A stretch of DNA of 64,000 nt from an uncultured Lachnospiraceae bacterium (GCA_949840805.1 CATKXR010000010.1:35146-99145); one strand, 5' to 3'. Counted from the stretch's first letter, positions 50,471 through 59,727 are shown. Numbers and translations are program-made. Notes: a model not told the origin generated them from the letters alone.

Positions 50471-53467
50471 TCAGCCTGCCTCCCTGCCTTTGGCACGGCT
50501 CTTCCTCATAACGAGATAATGCGCCAGCCCCAGGCTCGACAGGATACTGAAAAACACCCCTGCCGCGGCTTCAAAACGAGCGGACGACATCAGACCGCCA
50601 AAGGCCGCCGGCCCCAAAGACTCTCCGATATTTTCGGAGAAATTGTAAATGCCCATGGATTTATCTTCCCCATACTTCCTGCAGGCGTCAAGCTCCAGGA
50701 AATAGTTTTGCTGCACCGGCTTCCCGTAAGAAGCCCCCAGCCCCATGCACAAAAGAGCCGCCACCATTCCTCCCATATTGGGAAACGCCGCAAATATCAA
50801 AATCGCCGCAAGGTTCATAAAGAGCGCCGCATACATGGCCAGATCCTTTAAGGTCCTGGAAAACCATCCGGTCAGGTTATCTGCAAAAAGCACGGCGGCC
50901 TGGGAATAGAGCATGATAAGGAAAGAACAGATCGTCTCGCCGTATCCCCGCTCATCACAAAAAACAGGGACATAGTAAAAAACAAAACTCCCGAAAATAA
51001 TATAAGGATTCTGGACCAGCGCAAAAAACAAGACGACCGGCCTGCTGCGCAGAAAACGCCCTGTGGAAATTTCCGTGGAAATTCCCTGCCCTTTATCCTT
51101 CCGGGACGCTTTCTCCCTGTCTTCTGCATCCTCTTTTTCCGTCGCCAAAGCTCCCGGGACGGCTTTTCCCTTCCCCATCATGATTCCCGTCAAAGACAGC
51201 AGGAACAGCCACGACAGGGAGACGATCCCAAACACGAGACGCTGTCCCGCGGAAACGGCCAGCAGCGATCCCAGCATCATGCCGAAATTAATGCCGGAAA
51301 AACAGGCTCCGTTATAAACCGAAAATCCACGTGTGCGGTCCTCCTCCTTTTCCACATAGGTGAGAAGCACATAGACGGCGTTGGTAATCAGCCCCACACC
51401 AATGCCGTCAAGCACCAGCCCCGCGCAGACGGCATAAAATCCAGGCATCAGGTAAATCAACAGATTCCCCCCAAAAGAGCAGGCCGCCGAGACCATCAGG
51501 ATTCTGCAAATCCCATGCTTCCTGACCAGGTTTGCACAAAACAGGGACATTACCCCGATGAGAAACACATTTACCGTTATAGGCAGGGCGCCCGCCAGCT
51601 CCCGCGCTTCTTCCGGGAAAATGCCGGTTTTCCGGATCAGATACACGGGAAGAAAAGTGGAGGGCATATTGTAAGCCGTAAAAATGAGAAACACCAAAAG
51701 CCGGATCCAGTGGCCGGGAAGAACATTCGTTTCCCCGGAAGCCCTTTTTTCCCTGAAAAGGCTGTACTGGCCGGCGATGGATAAAATCTCCACGGATATG
51801 AGATACACCAACATCAGGATGACCAGGGCGGACATAAGGATTTTCGCCAACAGCCCGCGCAGCGTGTCCGTTATCACATAAGTATCCACCCCCACGGCCA
51901 CGGCCCCGCCGACCTTTCCCGTGTCGTCAAATACAGGCACCTTGACGGAAAGATAGGTGCCGGAAATATCGGCAACCGCATGGTCCCACACCGCCTTCCC
52001 CGTGTCATAAACCGCCTTCAGCTCCTCTGATTCCACAGAGTCCAGAGGGAAGAAGGAGCCGATGGACTGGTCCAGATAGGCGACGGCATAACCGGTACTC
52101 TCGTCTTCCGCCATTTTTAAGATATTACAGTACAATTGACTGTAAAACTCTATGTTTTTGGGAAATGACCGCTCCATCGCCTCGCACAGGCGGTTATAAG
52201 CCTCTCCCCCGAACCCGCCGGTCTCCTCGACCCGTTCTATGTCACCGCCCTGTATCTGGTTTGCCACCGTCCAGGCGATTCCTTCAAGCTGCTCTTCTAT
52301 CTTCTCCCGGTAGCTTGCGGCAAACGCATTCATCAGAAGCCCGCACAAAAGAACAGAGACAACCATAGCCGTCCCTGCGGCGCAGAACGCGATCATCCGT
52401 ATGTTGTCATGCTTTCTTCTGAAAAAGCAGCATAAGAAACGGAGGATTAAAACACAGGAAACAACAAGACATAAGCATGCGGCTCCCAACCACACGGCCT
52501 GAAAAAGCACGGTCCTTCCGTTTTTCTTCAGCACAAAAAAGTCTTTGGCTCCGTCTTTTGCGGCCACATGGAGCCCGTCATCGTCCAGAAGGAGAAACGC
52601 CCCGTCCTTTGCAAAATTAACCGTGAGGGAACCGGCGGATTCGCAGACCGGCGTGCTGTTTTTCCCGGCCCTGTCCACAAGCCGTACCTGCCGGTTCCGG
52701 ATATCCGTAAAATATACTTCTCCGTTTTCGTCAGCGGCAAGCCGGAAGGGAACCACGTTTTTATCTGTCTCTGACGAGAGGCTGTACAGGACGTCCCCTT
52801 TTTGCACTCCTTCAGAAAACTCCCGGATTGTGCCGTTTTTGTCAAGAATATAGGCGGTATTTCCCACAAACACGGCATCGCTCACCCCATGGAAAGCATT
52901 CTCAAAAGGGATTTCCCTGCCGTTTATGACAACATGGTCCGGAAGGCATTCCACAAACCGCGGCATGTCCCCTGAAACGCCGGTTCCCTGGATTCCGTAA
53001 AAACGGCTTTTATTGATCCCGCCGTCCGGATAATCCCGTTCACAAACGGTCCTGACATAATTTCCGTTCTCGTCATAAAAGAGAATGGCCTCCCATGTAA
53101 CCGCCATTCCTTCCCATCTGGCAGCCGACACATAGAGCCCGTTTTCTTCCACGGAAAAATCATTCATATAAAACAGGCCGCCTTCCTTGCGGGGAGGCTC
53201 CTCTATGGTGAAACGTATCCGCCCTGTTTCATCAAAGCAGGCCAGCCTTTCATGGCCGCTGTCCAAAACGTAATAAAGCCCGCTATCTCCTTGTTTGGCG
53301 CTGTATCCAAGGGAAATCTCCGATTGTTTTTGCAGCGCGTCTTTAAGAGACATCCTCCACGCCGCGCAGAAAACGGACAGAACCGCCAGAATAACTGCCA
53401 GAATAACATCCGCCCGCCGTATTTTGACAGAAAGGAAATACCCTTTCAGGCGTCTACTCCACCACAT
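50471..53467 (-). CDS. Propeller-Cache-MFS fusion membrane protein
   Basis: 998 residues from the ATG spaced ten bases from AAGGAG; longer in-frame starts lie deeper in the upstream gene. Order: an N-terminal helix, ~280 residues of beta-rich repeats resembling an extracellular NHL/propeller domain (AADENGEVYFTDIRNRQVRL), two helices around ~330-390, an extracytoplasmic Cache-like region (GYAVAYLDQSIGSFFPLDSV; AVGVDTYVI), another helix, then a full MFS domain (~590-985; DGIGVGLITNAVYVLLTYVE). I know of no characterised protein with this order. It could be a transporter-coupled sensor that feeds the SpoIIE phosphatase encoded next. Confidence 0.78.
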   Translation of the reverse strand: MWWSRRLKGYFLSVKIRRADVILAVILAVLSVFCAAWRMSLKDALQKQSEISLGYSAKQGDSGLYYVLDSGHERLACFDETGRIRFTIEEPPRKEGGLFYMNDFSVEENGLYVSAARWEGMAVTWEAILFYDENGNYVRTVCERDYPDGGINKSRFYGIQGTGVSGDMPRFVECLPDHVVINGREIPFENAFHGVSDAVFVGNTAYILDKNGTIREFSEGVQKGDVLYSLSSETDKNVVPFRLAADENGEVYFTDIRNRQVRLVDRAGKNSTPVCESAGSLTVNFAKDGAFLLLDDDGLHVAAKDGAKDFFVLKKNGRTVLFQAVWLGAACLCLVVSCVLILRFLCCFFRRKHDNIRMIAFCAAGTAMVVSVLLCGLLMNAFAASYREKIEEQLEGIAWTVANQIQGGDIERVEETGGFGGEAYNRLCEAMERSFPKNIEFYSQLYCNILKMAEDESTGYAVAYLDQSIGSFFPLDSVESEELKAVYDTGKAVWDHAVADISGTYLSVKVPVFDDTGKVGGAVAVGVDTYVITDTLRGLLAKILMSALVILMLVYLISVEILSIAGQYSLFREKRASGETNVLPGHWIRLLVFLIFTAYNMPSTFLPVYLIRKTGIFPEEARELAGALPITVNVFLIGVMSLFCANLVRKHGICRILMVSAACSFGGNLLIYLMPGFYAVCAGLVLDGIGVGLITNAVYVLLTYVEKEEDRTRGFSVYNGACFSGINFGMMLGSLLAVSAGQRLVFGIVSLSWLFLLSLTGIMMGKGKAVPGALATEKEDAEDREKASRKDKGQGISTEISTGRFLRSRPVVLFFALVQNPYIIFGSFVFYYVPVFCDERGYGETICSFLIMLYSQAAVLFADNLTGWFSRTLKDLAMYAALFMNLAAILIFAAFPNMGGMVAALLCMGLGASYGKPVQQNYFLELDACRKYGEDKSMGIYNFSENIGESLGPAAFGGLMSSARFEAAAGVFFSILSSLGLAHYLVMRKSRAKGREAG

Positions 53468-54578
53468 AATTGCCATACTCCTTCCTGTCCCACGGCGCGT
53501 CAAATATGGTATGGACATTGTCTTTTGACAAAAGCTCAGGGAGCAGGATACAGGAAAGGTTTACGTCTCCCTTATGTGCCTTCCGGCACTTCCGGAAAGA
53601 ATCCGTCTCATCCATACTGTTAATTTCGATCACATTGTCAATTCCGAACAGGTAATAGGGAAGGGCGGGCATGGACACATAGTCTTTTATGGATTCCAGC
53701 TTTTCTGGTATCCTTGTGATTCCCCTCAGGATTTTGTTGCGTTCTATGTACGGCGCGCGCGCTTCATAAAACCTCCGGCAGATTCCCTCATCCCTTCCGT
53801 GGACGGCCTCGCAGCGCACATTTGGATACAATGTCTGCATCCGTCCGATCACATCCAGATAAAGATCGCTGATCTCATGGCCGATTCTGTTAAATTCCTC
53901 GAGGGCCTTCTGCCTGACCTTCTCCTCCACATTCCACAAAACCGCTTCTAAGTATTTTGCATAAGACATGTCCGGTATTGACAGCACAAGAGGCCCGGAA
54001 ACGGACTTTGCTATCTCGAACGGATACTTGATGAACATCCACTCCTGGGGGGTAAGGCCGGATTTTTTGTTGTCGAAATGGACTGCCTGTATCTCGCCTC
54101 CATAAACTGCTGCAAATTCCAAAAACCCCATGTTTTTTTCATAGCCGTTTCCGTCTTCCAGATGGGACTTTCCTGTGTTGTAGTCAAAATAGTCTTTTCT
54201 CCCGCCGGTCCTTACGACCTCCACCTTGACTTCGTCCGTCCCGAAAAGACATGGGCCTCCCTCAACGGCAACCGGCTTCCCCTCATATAGTTTTCCGGCC
54301 ATATCTTCCATTCCCGCGGTGAAATACGGCATTTTTTCCCTGAGCGGATGCATGACGCGGCCAAAAGGGGGAAAAATCCGGGACAGCATGGGAAAATCAA
54401 GAATTTCCGCGCACTTTTTGTAAACCAGCCTGTACTTCCCTTCCTCTCCCATAACGGCCTCATAGAAATCACCGGATACGATTTTAAAGCCCGTCATTTC
54501 CCGGCTGCTGTGCTGGTAGACCGTTTCCTCCTGCCGGAGCCCTTTTTCCCTGCAAATCTCCCCAATGGTTGTAATCAT
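53454..54578 (-). CDS. Hypothetical protein, 374 aa, in the signalling group
   Basis: Not recognised. Soluble, no helices spanning membranes. Distinct segments are MLSRIFPPFGRVMHPLREKM near residue 80, GPLVLSIPDMSYAKYLEAVL in the middle, and YVSMPALPYYLFGIDNVIEI near 320. The C-terminal 14 bp overlap the chosen start of the MFS fusion, and the RsbW-like gene lies 40 bp upstream, so it belongs to this operon. Short LPYYLFG-like wording faintly recalls cyclodipeptide synthases but not enough to name it. Confidence 0.65.
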   Translation of the reverse strand: MITTIGEICREKGLRQEETVYQHSSREMTGFKIVSGDFYEAVMGEEGKYRLVYKKCAEILDFPMLSRIFPPFGRVMHPLREKMPYFTAGMEDMAGKLYEGKPVAVEGGPCLFGTDEVKVEVVRTGGRKDYFDYNTGKSHLEDGNGYEKNMGFLEFAAVYGGEIQAVHFDNKKSGLTPQEWMFIKYPFEIAKSVSGPLVLSIPDMSYAKYLEAVLWNVEEKVRQKALEEFNRIGHEISDLYLDVIGRMQTLYPNVRCEAVHGRDEGICRRFYEARAPYIERNKILRGITRIPEKLESIKDYVSMPALPYYLFGIDNVIEINSMDETDSFRKCRKAHKGDVNLSCILLPELLSKDNVHTIFDAPWDRKEYGNYVVE

Positions 54579-54618
54579 AGCCTGCCGTGCCTCCGTTTCT
54601 ATCCCGTATACCTTTACC

Positions 54619-55050
54619 CTATATTTTTTTCACAATGGACAGAATATTCTCCTCATTCTCATAGCGATATAAGACATCATCCATGGTTTTCCTGGTAATA
54701 AAAATCCCAAGGCCGCCTATCTGCCGCTCTTCCACATCGAGCGTAAGATCCGGGTCAGGTATTTTTAAAGGGTCAAAAGGAATGCCTTGATCTGAGAACT
54801 CAAAAACAGCCGTCCGCGTGTCCGGAGAAAAACGAAAAGAAAGCTTTACCTCGCCCTTTTTCCCTTCATAAGCATAATGGGCAATATTCACAAAAATTTC
54901 TTCAACCGCAAGCACAACCGCCATTTTTGTCTTCATCGGACACCCGGCCTTTTCCAGTTCGTCTTCAGCAAAGCCAAGCACATCTCCCAAAGCCTGGTCC
55001 TCGGCCGGAAAAATCCGTTCTGTCTTGTCATGGCCCATCTTAAAATTCAC
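54619..55050 (-). CDS. RsbW-like ATP-binding protein (anti-sigma/serine kinase fold)
   Basis: 143 residues, a single GHKL ATPase domain: N-box VLAVEEIFVNIAHYAYEGKK, FEFSDQGIPFDP, and G-box RQIGGLGIFITRKTMDD. Short stand-alone proteins of this type are anti-sigma factors or kinases of STAS-domain antagonists. The stop-start overlap with the upstream P-loop gene (ATGA) shows cotranscription. With the SpoIIE-type phosphatase downstream it suggests partner switching that controls an unknown sigma factor or output. Confidence 0.85.
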   Translation of the reverse strand: MNFKMGHDKTERIFPAEDQALGDVLGFAEDELEKAGCPMKTKMAVVLAVEEIFVNIAHYAYEGKKGEVKLSFRFSPDTRTAVFEFSDQGIPFDPLKIPDPDLTLDVEERQIGGLGIFITRKTMDDVLYRYENEENILSIVKKI

Positions 55051-55571
55051 GCTCCTTTTGATATCCCCGCATTCCTGTAATACCGGTTTAGCTGCTTCTG
55101 GTTCCGGATCACGGTTACTTTTTCTTTGTATTTTTCCATAACCGTTCGGAATTCTTTCTTGCGTTCTCCGGTGCGTCCCTTAAAAAGCACCCACCAGATA
55201 AATTCCCCGTCCAGTTTTTCCATGCATCCATTCCCCATATCCTGCCTGGTCCTCCCCCTGTACTTCCGGTAACGCTTCCACACCCGGTACAGACAGGAAA
55301 AACGGTTAAAACAAAGGAGGACAATGCGGTCCGCCTCGTCAAGCCGGCGTTTATACTCTGTTTTTGTGTAATTCCCGTCAATCACCCAAGAAGTGTGGGA
55401 ATCCATAAAACGGGCGGCCATCGCCTGCATTTCCTCCCGGGAACGGGGCTTCCATCCGGGCAGCCAGAAAATATGGTCAAAATGGAGAACCGGAAGTTTA
55501 TATTTTTCGCCCAGATACTTCGCTAACGTAGACTTGCCGCTGCCGGAAAACCCCATAACCAGAATTTTCAT
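55047..55571 (-). CDS. P-loop NTPase, adenylate-kinase-like (FlaR type)
   Basis: 174 residues from ATG with GGATGG upstream. Walker A MGFSGSGKSTLAKYLGEKY, then FDHIFWLPGWKPRSREEM and WVIDGNYTKTEYKRRLDEAD, RIVLLCF. This is the group annotated as topology modulation protein FlaR or AAA family adenylate-kinase-like; the substrate is uncertain. It starts 25 bp after pgeF and is coupled to the RsbW-like gene. Confidence 0.8.
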   Translation of the reverse strand: MKILVMGFSGSGKSTLAKYLGEKYKLPVLHFDHIFWLPGWKPRSREEMQAMAARFMDSHTSWVIDGNYTKTEYKRRLDEADRIVLLCFNRFSCLYRVWKRYRKYRGRTRQDMGNGCMEKLDGEFIWWVLFKGRTGERKKEFRTVMEKYKEKVTVIRNQKQLNRYYRNAGISKGA

Positions 55572-55595
55572 TTTCCTCACCCATCCTTATCCCGT

Positions 55596-56444
55596 TCAAT
55601 CTTTGAGACACAAAAAAGCCGCCAGGTTCCCTCTCTTTGTCCCCACGGCCCTATGGGAAAACAAAAGCCCGGGATTGCAGTGGGTGCAGATATCCGTTAC
55701 ATGGATATTTTCACCCGCCACGCCTGCCTCCCGGAAAATGATCTCATTGGCTTTCCACAAATCCAACTGATATTTTCCGTTTTCCTTTTTATAATAGAGC
55801 CGCGGCAGATCCTTTTTATCAAAAACCTCCGCAAAAGCCTCCGCCACTTCTTCCCCCACCTCAAAGCAGTCCTGGCAAATGCTGGGGCCGATTCCCACAA
55901 TCACGTCTTTTGCCCTTGTGCCATACTCTTTTTCCATCACTTTTAACGTCTTCTCCCCCATTCTCCCCGTGGTTCCCCTCCACCCGGAATGGGAAAGCCC
56001 GATAGCCCTGTGCGCCGGATCCAATATATAGAGAGGGACGCAGTCCGCAAAAAATGTCACCAGGGTAATCCCCGGAACATTAGTCACCAAACCGTCCACA
56101 TCCTGATAATCCCGCTCCCGGCATATCCCTTTTCCTGCGTCTTCTTCCGTCACCACCCTTACATTGGTCGTGTGGGTCTGCCAGGACAGCACCATACGGC
56201 TTTCATCCACTTCCAGGACGTCCGCCATCCGCCGGTAATTTTCCATTACATGGGCCGGGTCATCACCCCTGGCAAAAGTAAAATTCATAGAAGAAAACCA
56301 GCCTTCGCTGACGCCCCCCATCCTGGTTGAAAACCCATGACGCACCATTCCCGCAGCTTCCAGCGCCGGAAATTCCAGCCAGACCACATGGTTTCTTTCC
56401 TTAACGGCAAGGGCTTCCCTCCCCTTTTTCCTCTTCCACTCCAT
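55596..56444 (-). CDS. pgeF: Peptidoglycan editing factor PgeF (YlmD/YfiH family)
   Basis: 282 residues. Family motifs are RHGFSTRMGGVSEGWFSSMN, SWQTHTTNVRVV, FFADCVPLYI, GLSHSGWRGTTGRM and ICQDCFEVGEEV: the His and two Cys of the zinc site are present. Members hydrolyse misincorporated L-Ser-type precursors (UDP-MurNAc-L-Ser) and were earlier called laccase domain proteins. AAAGGAG lies before the ATG. The gene follows yraN by 25 bp. Confidence 0.9.
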   Translation of the reverse strand: MEWKRKKGREALAVKERNHVVWLEFPALEAAGMVRHGFSTRMGGVSEGWFSSMNFTFARGDDPAHVMENYRRMADVLEVDESRMVLSWQTHTTNVRVVTEEDAGKGICRERDYQDVDGLVTNVPGITLVTFFADCVPLYILDPAHRAIGLSHSGWRGTTGRMGEKTLKVMEKEYGTRAKDVIVGIGPSICQDCFEVGEEVAEAFAEVFDKKDLPRLYYKKENGKYQLDLWKANEIIFREAGVAGENIHVTDICTHCNPGLLFSHRAVGTKRGNLAAFLCLKD

Positions 56445-56469
56445 CTCCTTTTGCTCCTTTCACAACAGC

Positions 56470-56829
56470 CTAAAATGCATTCCGGATCCACTGGATTTCC
56501 CCGCCTAAAATACACACTACATCAAACCGGCATGGAACACTTCCATACCGGCGGCTGTAAAGATAATATTGTGCTGTCATACGGATACGGCGCTGTTTGC
56601 AGGAAGTCACGGCCTCCGCAGGGGCGCCGTGGCTTACGGTCCTGCGGTATTTCACCTCTATAAAGACCAGGTAATCCCCGTCCTTCCCGATCAGATCGAT
56701 CTCTCCCTGGCGGCCGTGATAATTCTGCTCTAAGATCGTCACTCCCTGCCTCTTTAAGTATTCCGCCGCCATGTTCTCATACCGGCTTCCGATGTGACGC
56801 CTGTCCGGATGATGATTCCCCTTCTCCAT
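56470..56829 (-). CDS. yraN: YraN family (UPF0102) nuclease-like protein
   Basis: 119 residues from ATG preceded by CAGGGGAAG, overlapping the end of rnhB by 53 bp in another frame. RYENMAAEYLKRQGVTILEQ, GRQGEIDLIGKDGDYLVFIE and VKYRR give the E/D...ExK core of this PD-(D/E)XK-fold family. It commonly follows rnhB in Firmicutes; its function is not established. Confidence 0.9.
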   Translation of the reverse strand: MEKGNHHPDRRHIGSRYENMAAEYLKRQGVTILEQNYHGRQGEIDLIGKDGDYLVFIEVKYRRTVSHGAPAEAVTSCKQRRIRMTAQYYLYSRRYGSVPCRFDVVCILGGEIQWIRNAF

Positions 56830-57496
56830 CTTCCCCTGCTCCCGTTTTCCGTATATTGCCGTCATACTTTTTCAAAAAAGTGCGCCTGTGGATCGGGCAT
56901 AACCCGTGCTTTTCTATGGCAGCCATATGGGCCGCCGTCCCATACCCTTTATGCCTTGCAAAACCATAGTCCGGATACAGCTTATCGTACTCTTCCATCA
57001 TATGGTCCCGTGTCACCTTTGCCAGAATACTTGCCGCGGCGATGGACACGCTTTTTGCGTCTCCCTTGATAATCTTGACCTGCTCGGTCTCCACCCCCGG
57101 AATCACCACCGCGTCATTTAAAAGCAGATCCGGCTCCACCGAAAGCCCGGCAATCGCCTTCCTCATGGCCTCATAGGTGGCCTGAAGGATATTGATCCGG
57201 TCGATCTCTCCGGCATCCACAATCCCCACGCTCCATGCGACCGCCTTGTCTTTAATTTCGGCAAACAGCTCTTCCCTGCGTTTTTCTGACAGCTTCTTAG
57301 AATCATTCAGATATAAGATCTCGCAGTCCGGAGGAAGGATCACGGCCCCTGCCGCCACCGGGCCGGCTAAAGGCCCCCTTCCAGCCTCGTCAATCCCGCA
57401 GATTGCCGAACGGGAGGCGTACCTGCGTTCATATTCCCTCATCCGTTCCAGCCGTTCCCGTTCAGCAGCCAGTTTTTCTCCGCTCAGTTTTCTCAT
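56777..57496 (-). CDS. rnhB: Ribonuclease HII
   Basis: 239 residues from ATG with AAAGGAG upstream; an in-frame extension runs back through the palindrome at 57525-57577 and is not coding. Motifs are ICGIDEAGRGPLAGPVAAGA (first Asp-Glu), YLNDSKKLSEKRREEL, VDAGEIDRINILQATYEAM, LLNDAVVIPG and SIAAASILAKVTRDHMM. It removes ribonucleotides from DNA. The operon neighbours rbgA and yraN are standard. Confidence 0.94.
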   Translation of the reverse strand: MRKLSGEKLAAERERLERMREYERRYASRSAICGIDEAGRGPLAGPVAAGAVILPPDCEILYLNDSKKLSEKRREELFAEIKDKAVAWSVGIVDAGEIDRINILQATYEAMRKAIAGLSVEPDLLLNDAVVIPGVETEQVKIIKGDAKSVSIAAASILAKVTRDHMMEEYDKLYPDYGFARHKGYGTAAHMAAIEKHGLCPIHRRTFLKKYDGNIRKTGAGEDGEGESSSGQASHRKPV

Positions 57497-57524
57497 GGGA
57501 CCTTCTCCTTTTTGTTCTCCTAAG

Positions 57525-57577
57525 GAACTGTCACGAAATAAATTGCGCACCTTGCACAATTTATTTTGCGACAGTTC
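57525..57577. repeat. 53-bp palindrome between rbgA and rnhB
   Basis: Arms of 21 bases (GAACTGTCACGAAATAAATTG against CAATTTATTTTGCGACAGTTC) pair with two mismatches around an 11-base loop. It is in the 127-bp gap upstream of rnhB. Without a T run it is not a clear terminator; it looks like a mobile palindromic repeat or an mRNA-processing hairpin. Confidence 0.75.
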
Positions 57578-57623
57578 GTTGGCCAAATGCCTTCTGGCAT
57601 TTTTCAGGAACCGCATTATCGGC

Positions 57624-58541
57624 TTATGCATCCGTGGTTTCGGGAAGCTCCAGGGTGATCCTTCCGAGCCGCCCGCTTCGGAAATCATCGATGACAATCC
57701 CTGCCGCCTTTGCCAAGTCAAGTTCCCCGCCTTTCATCAGGCAGGCGCGGGTCCAGGCAATCTGACGGAGCATCCTGACCTGGTCAGTTTCCTTTTCCAG
57801 GTCAAAAAAGGCTTCCTCCTTTGTCTTTTCTTTTGTGTCCGGCAGGGCCTCACTTTCCTGAATTTCATATCGCCCCTTTAGCGCCGCCGGGTATCGTTCC
57901 CAAAGCAGCTTTAAAAGTTCCATGGCAAGCTCTTCCCTGTTTAAAATCTCATCATTTACAGAGCCAAGCATTGCCAGATAAAGCCCCACCTTCTGGTCTT
58001 CGAACTTCGGCCACAAAATACCCGGGGTATCCAGAAGCTCTAAAGACTTGTTCAGCCGGATCCACTGGTTGCCTTTGGTGACTCCCGGCTTGTTGCCGGT
58101 CTTTGTGCAGGCTTTTCCTGCAAAGGAGTTAATGAAGGTAGACTTTCCCACATTCGGGATTCCCACCACCATTGCCCGGACAGGACGGTTTTGTATGCCT
58201 CTTTTCCGGTCCCTCTCCAGCTTTTCCTTACAGGCCTCGGCAACTATGCCGTTGATCTTTTTCAGTCCGCCCCCGCTTCTGGAATTGACCTCCGCCACAT
58301 AAAATCCCTTTTCCTGAAACCAGGCCGTCCATGCCGCATTCCGGCTTGCTTCTGCAAGATCCGACTTGTTCAGGAGAATCAGCCTGGCTTTCCCCTTTCC
58401 CAGTTCGTCAATATCCGGATTCCGGCTTGCGAGAGGAGCCCTGGCGTCCACCAGTTCGATGATCAGGTCGATCAGCCGGATATCCTCCTTCATAGCCCGT
58501 TTTGCCTTTGTCATATGTCCTGGATACCATTGTATATTCAA
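57624..58541 (-). CDS. rbgA: Ribosome biogenesis GTPase RbgA (YlqF)
   Basis: 305 residues. Circularly permuted GTPase: MNIQWYPGHMTKAKRAMKED, ELVDARAPLASRNPD, LNKSDL (G4) before VVGIPNVGKSTFINSFAGK (G1) and ELLDTPGILWPK (G3). It acts late in 50S assembly. It starts with TTG, with AGGAGG at a good distance. Operon member between lepB and rnhB. Confidence 0.93.
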   Translation of the reverse strand: MNIQWYPGHMTKAKRAMKEDIRLIDLIIELVDARAPLASRNPDIDELGKGKARLILLNKSDLAEASRNAAWTAWFQEKGFYVAEVNSRSGGGLKKINGIVAEACKEKLERDRKRGIQNRPVRAMVVGIPNVGKSTFINSFAGKACTKTGNKPGVTKGNQWIRLNKSLELLDTPGILWPKFEDQKVGLYLAMLGSVNDEILNREELAMELLKLLWERYPAALKGRYEIQESEALPDTKEKTKEEAFFDLEKETDQVRMLRQIAWTRACLMKGGELDLAKAAGIVIDDFRSGRLGRITLELPETTDA

Positions 58542-58580
58542 AAGCCGTTCCTCCTGTCATTCCAACATTCCGTTCATGTG

Positions 58581-59129
58581 TTAATAGGAAGGGATCAGCC
58601 GGATATCCATCAGCGGATAGACCCGCAGCCATACCTTTCCCAGGATCTGCTCCTCTTTCACATTTCCCACATTGGCAAAACGGCTGTCTTCACTGCTGTC
58701 CCGATTGTCTCCCAAAAGAAAATATTCATGATCGCCAAGCTTTATCGGGTTCTCCGCCAGTCCGGCCAGGGATACCTGGTCCAGGTTGTCCTTTGCCTCC
58801 AGCCTTTCCCCGTCTATATATACATAGCCTCCCTGGATCTGCACCGTCTCGCCCGGAAGCCCGATCACTCTTTTGACCGTCCTTTTTTCCTCCCGCTCAA
58901 ATACCACCACATCCAGCCTTTCCGGCTTTCCAAAATCGTAGATCAGTTTGTTCATCAAAACCACATCGCCGGAATTTAAAAGCGGCATCATGGACTGTCC
59001 TGCCAGCGTCACCTGCACGCCAAAGGTATGCAGGCAGAACCAGGCAAATGCAATCACAACCGTCACATCCACGATCCAGCTCATGACGACACGAACCGGC
59101 CTCACTTCTTCCCTGTAATAAAAATCCAC
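58581..59129 (-). CDS. lepB: Signal peptidase I
   Basis: 182 residues from a GTG with GGGGTGG upstream (protein VDFYYREEVRPVRV...). A frame extension to 59249 exists but would cross the rplS terminator at 59184-59203, so I prefer the shorter form. One N-terminal helix (SWIVDVTVVIAFAWFCLHTF), catalytic Ser in LAGQSMMPLL, catalytic Lys in EKRTVKRVIGLPGE, and GDNRDSSEDSRFANVG near the end. It cleaves secretory signal peptides at the outer membrane face of the cytoplasmic membrane. Confidence 0.88.
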   Translation of the reverse strand: MDFYYREEVRPVRVVMSWIVDVTVVIAFAWFCLHTFGVQVTLAGQSMMPLLNSGDVVLMNKLIYDFGKPERLDVVVFEREEKRTVKRVIGLPGETVQIQGGYVYIDGERLEAKDNLDQVSLAGLAENPIKLGDHEYFLLGDNRDSSEDSRFANVGNVKEEQILGKVWLRVYPLMDIRLIPSY

Positions 59130-59183
59130 AGACTCCACCCCATCTATATAAAACAGATAAATCCATTCCCACAGAAAAACTAA

Positions 59184-59203
59184 GGGACAATTTACATTGT
59201 CCC
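59184..59203 (-). terminator. Terminator after rplS
   Basis: GGGACAA / TTGTCCC, perfect 7-bp stem with a 6-base loop; on the minus strand it is followed by TTAGTTTTTC. It would partially separate rplS from lepB. Confidence 0.65.
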
Positions 59204-59259
59204 ATAAGTCCTCTGCAACAGACTGCCTCTCCTCGCTGTCTTCCGTCACATCTGTCCCA

Positions 59260-59607
59260 TTATTTTACCAGCTCTTTAACCTTTGCACGTTTGCCTACAC
59301 GGTCTCTCAGATAATACAGTTTCGCGCGTCTTACTTTACCCTTGCGGACAACCTCAATGGCATCCACAAACGGGGAATGTACCGGCCATGTCTTTTCAAC
59401 GCCGATTCCGTTGGAATTCTTCCGGACGGTGAACGTCTCACGGGCGCCGCCGTTCTGCCTCTTGATCACAGTTCCCTCGAAAACCTGGATTCTCTCCCGG
59501 TTTCCCTCTTTGATCTTGTTATGCACCCGCACGGTGTCGCCTACATGGAATTCCGGAACCGATTCTTTTAACTGTTCCGCCTCGATCTTCTTAATGATAT
59601 CATTCAT
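59260..59607 (-). CDS. rplS: Ribosomal protein L19
   Basis: 115 residues from ATG with GAAGGAGG at nine bases. [40 protein letters not shown] and [16 protein letters not shown] are diagnostic. It has its own promoter at 59699-59727 with a ~85-nt leader in addition to read-through from trmD. Confidence 0.97.
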   Translation of the reverse strand: MNDIIKKIEAEQLKESVPEFHVGDTVRVHNKIKEGNRERIQVFEGTVIKRQNGGARETFTVRKNSNGIGVEKTWPVHSPFVDAIEVVRKGKVRRAKLYYLRDRVGKRAKVKELVK

Positions 59608-59698
59608 GTTGTGTGAACCTCCTTCATATGTTTGATGTTCTTTAATGCCTCTCAGGGCAACAGAGGACCATCTCTTTTTCTTCGTCACAACGCAATTG

Positions 59699-59727
59699 AT
59701 CTTAACATAATTTTCTTATAATTGCAA
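59699..59727 (-). promoter_or_regulatory. Promoter of rplS
   Basis: Minus-strand -35 TTGCAA (59727-59722), 17-bp spacer, -10 TAAGAT (59704-59699). The region from here to 59607 would be the L19 leader; I cannot establish a known leader fold by eye. Confidence 0.55.

Noticed and set aside
44472..54056. G6 or C6 runs in der (44472), the MFS fusion (51437) and the 374-aa gene (54048)
   Set aside because: They are shorter, in frame and within GC-rich coding sequence; nothing suggests slippage switching.
53454..54578. The 374-aa protein as a cyclodipeptide synthase
   Set aside because: Only a short LPYYL-type wording near the C-terminus is similar; the expected N-terminal motifs and length (~240) do not fit.
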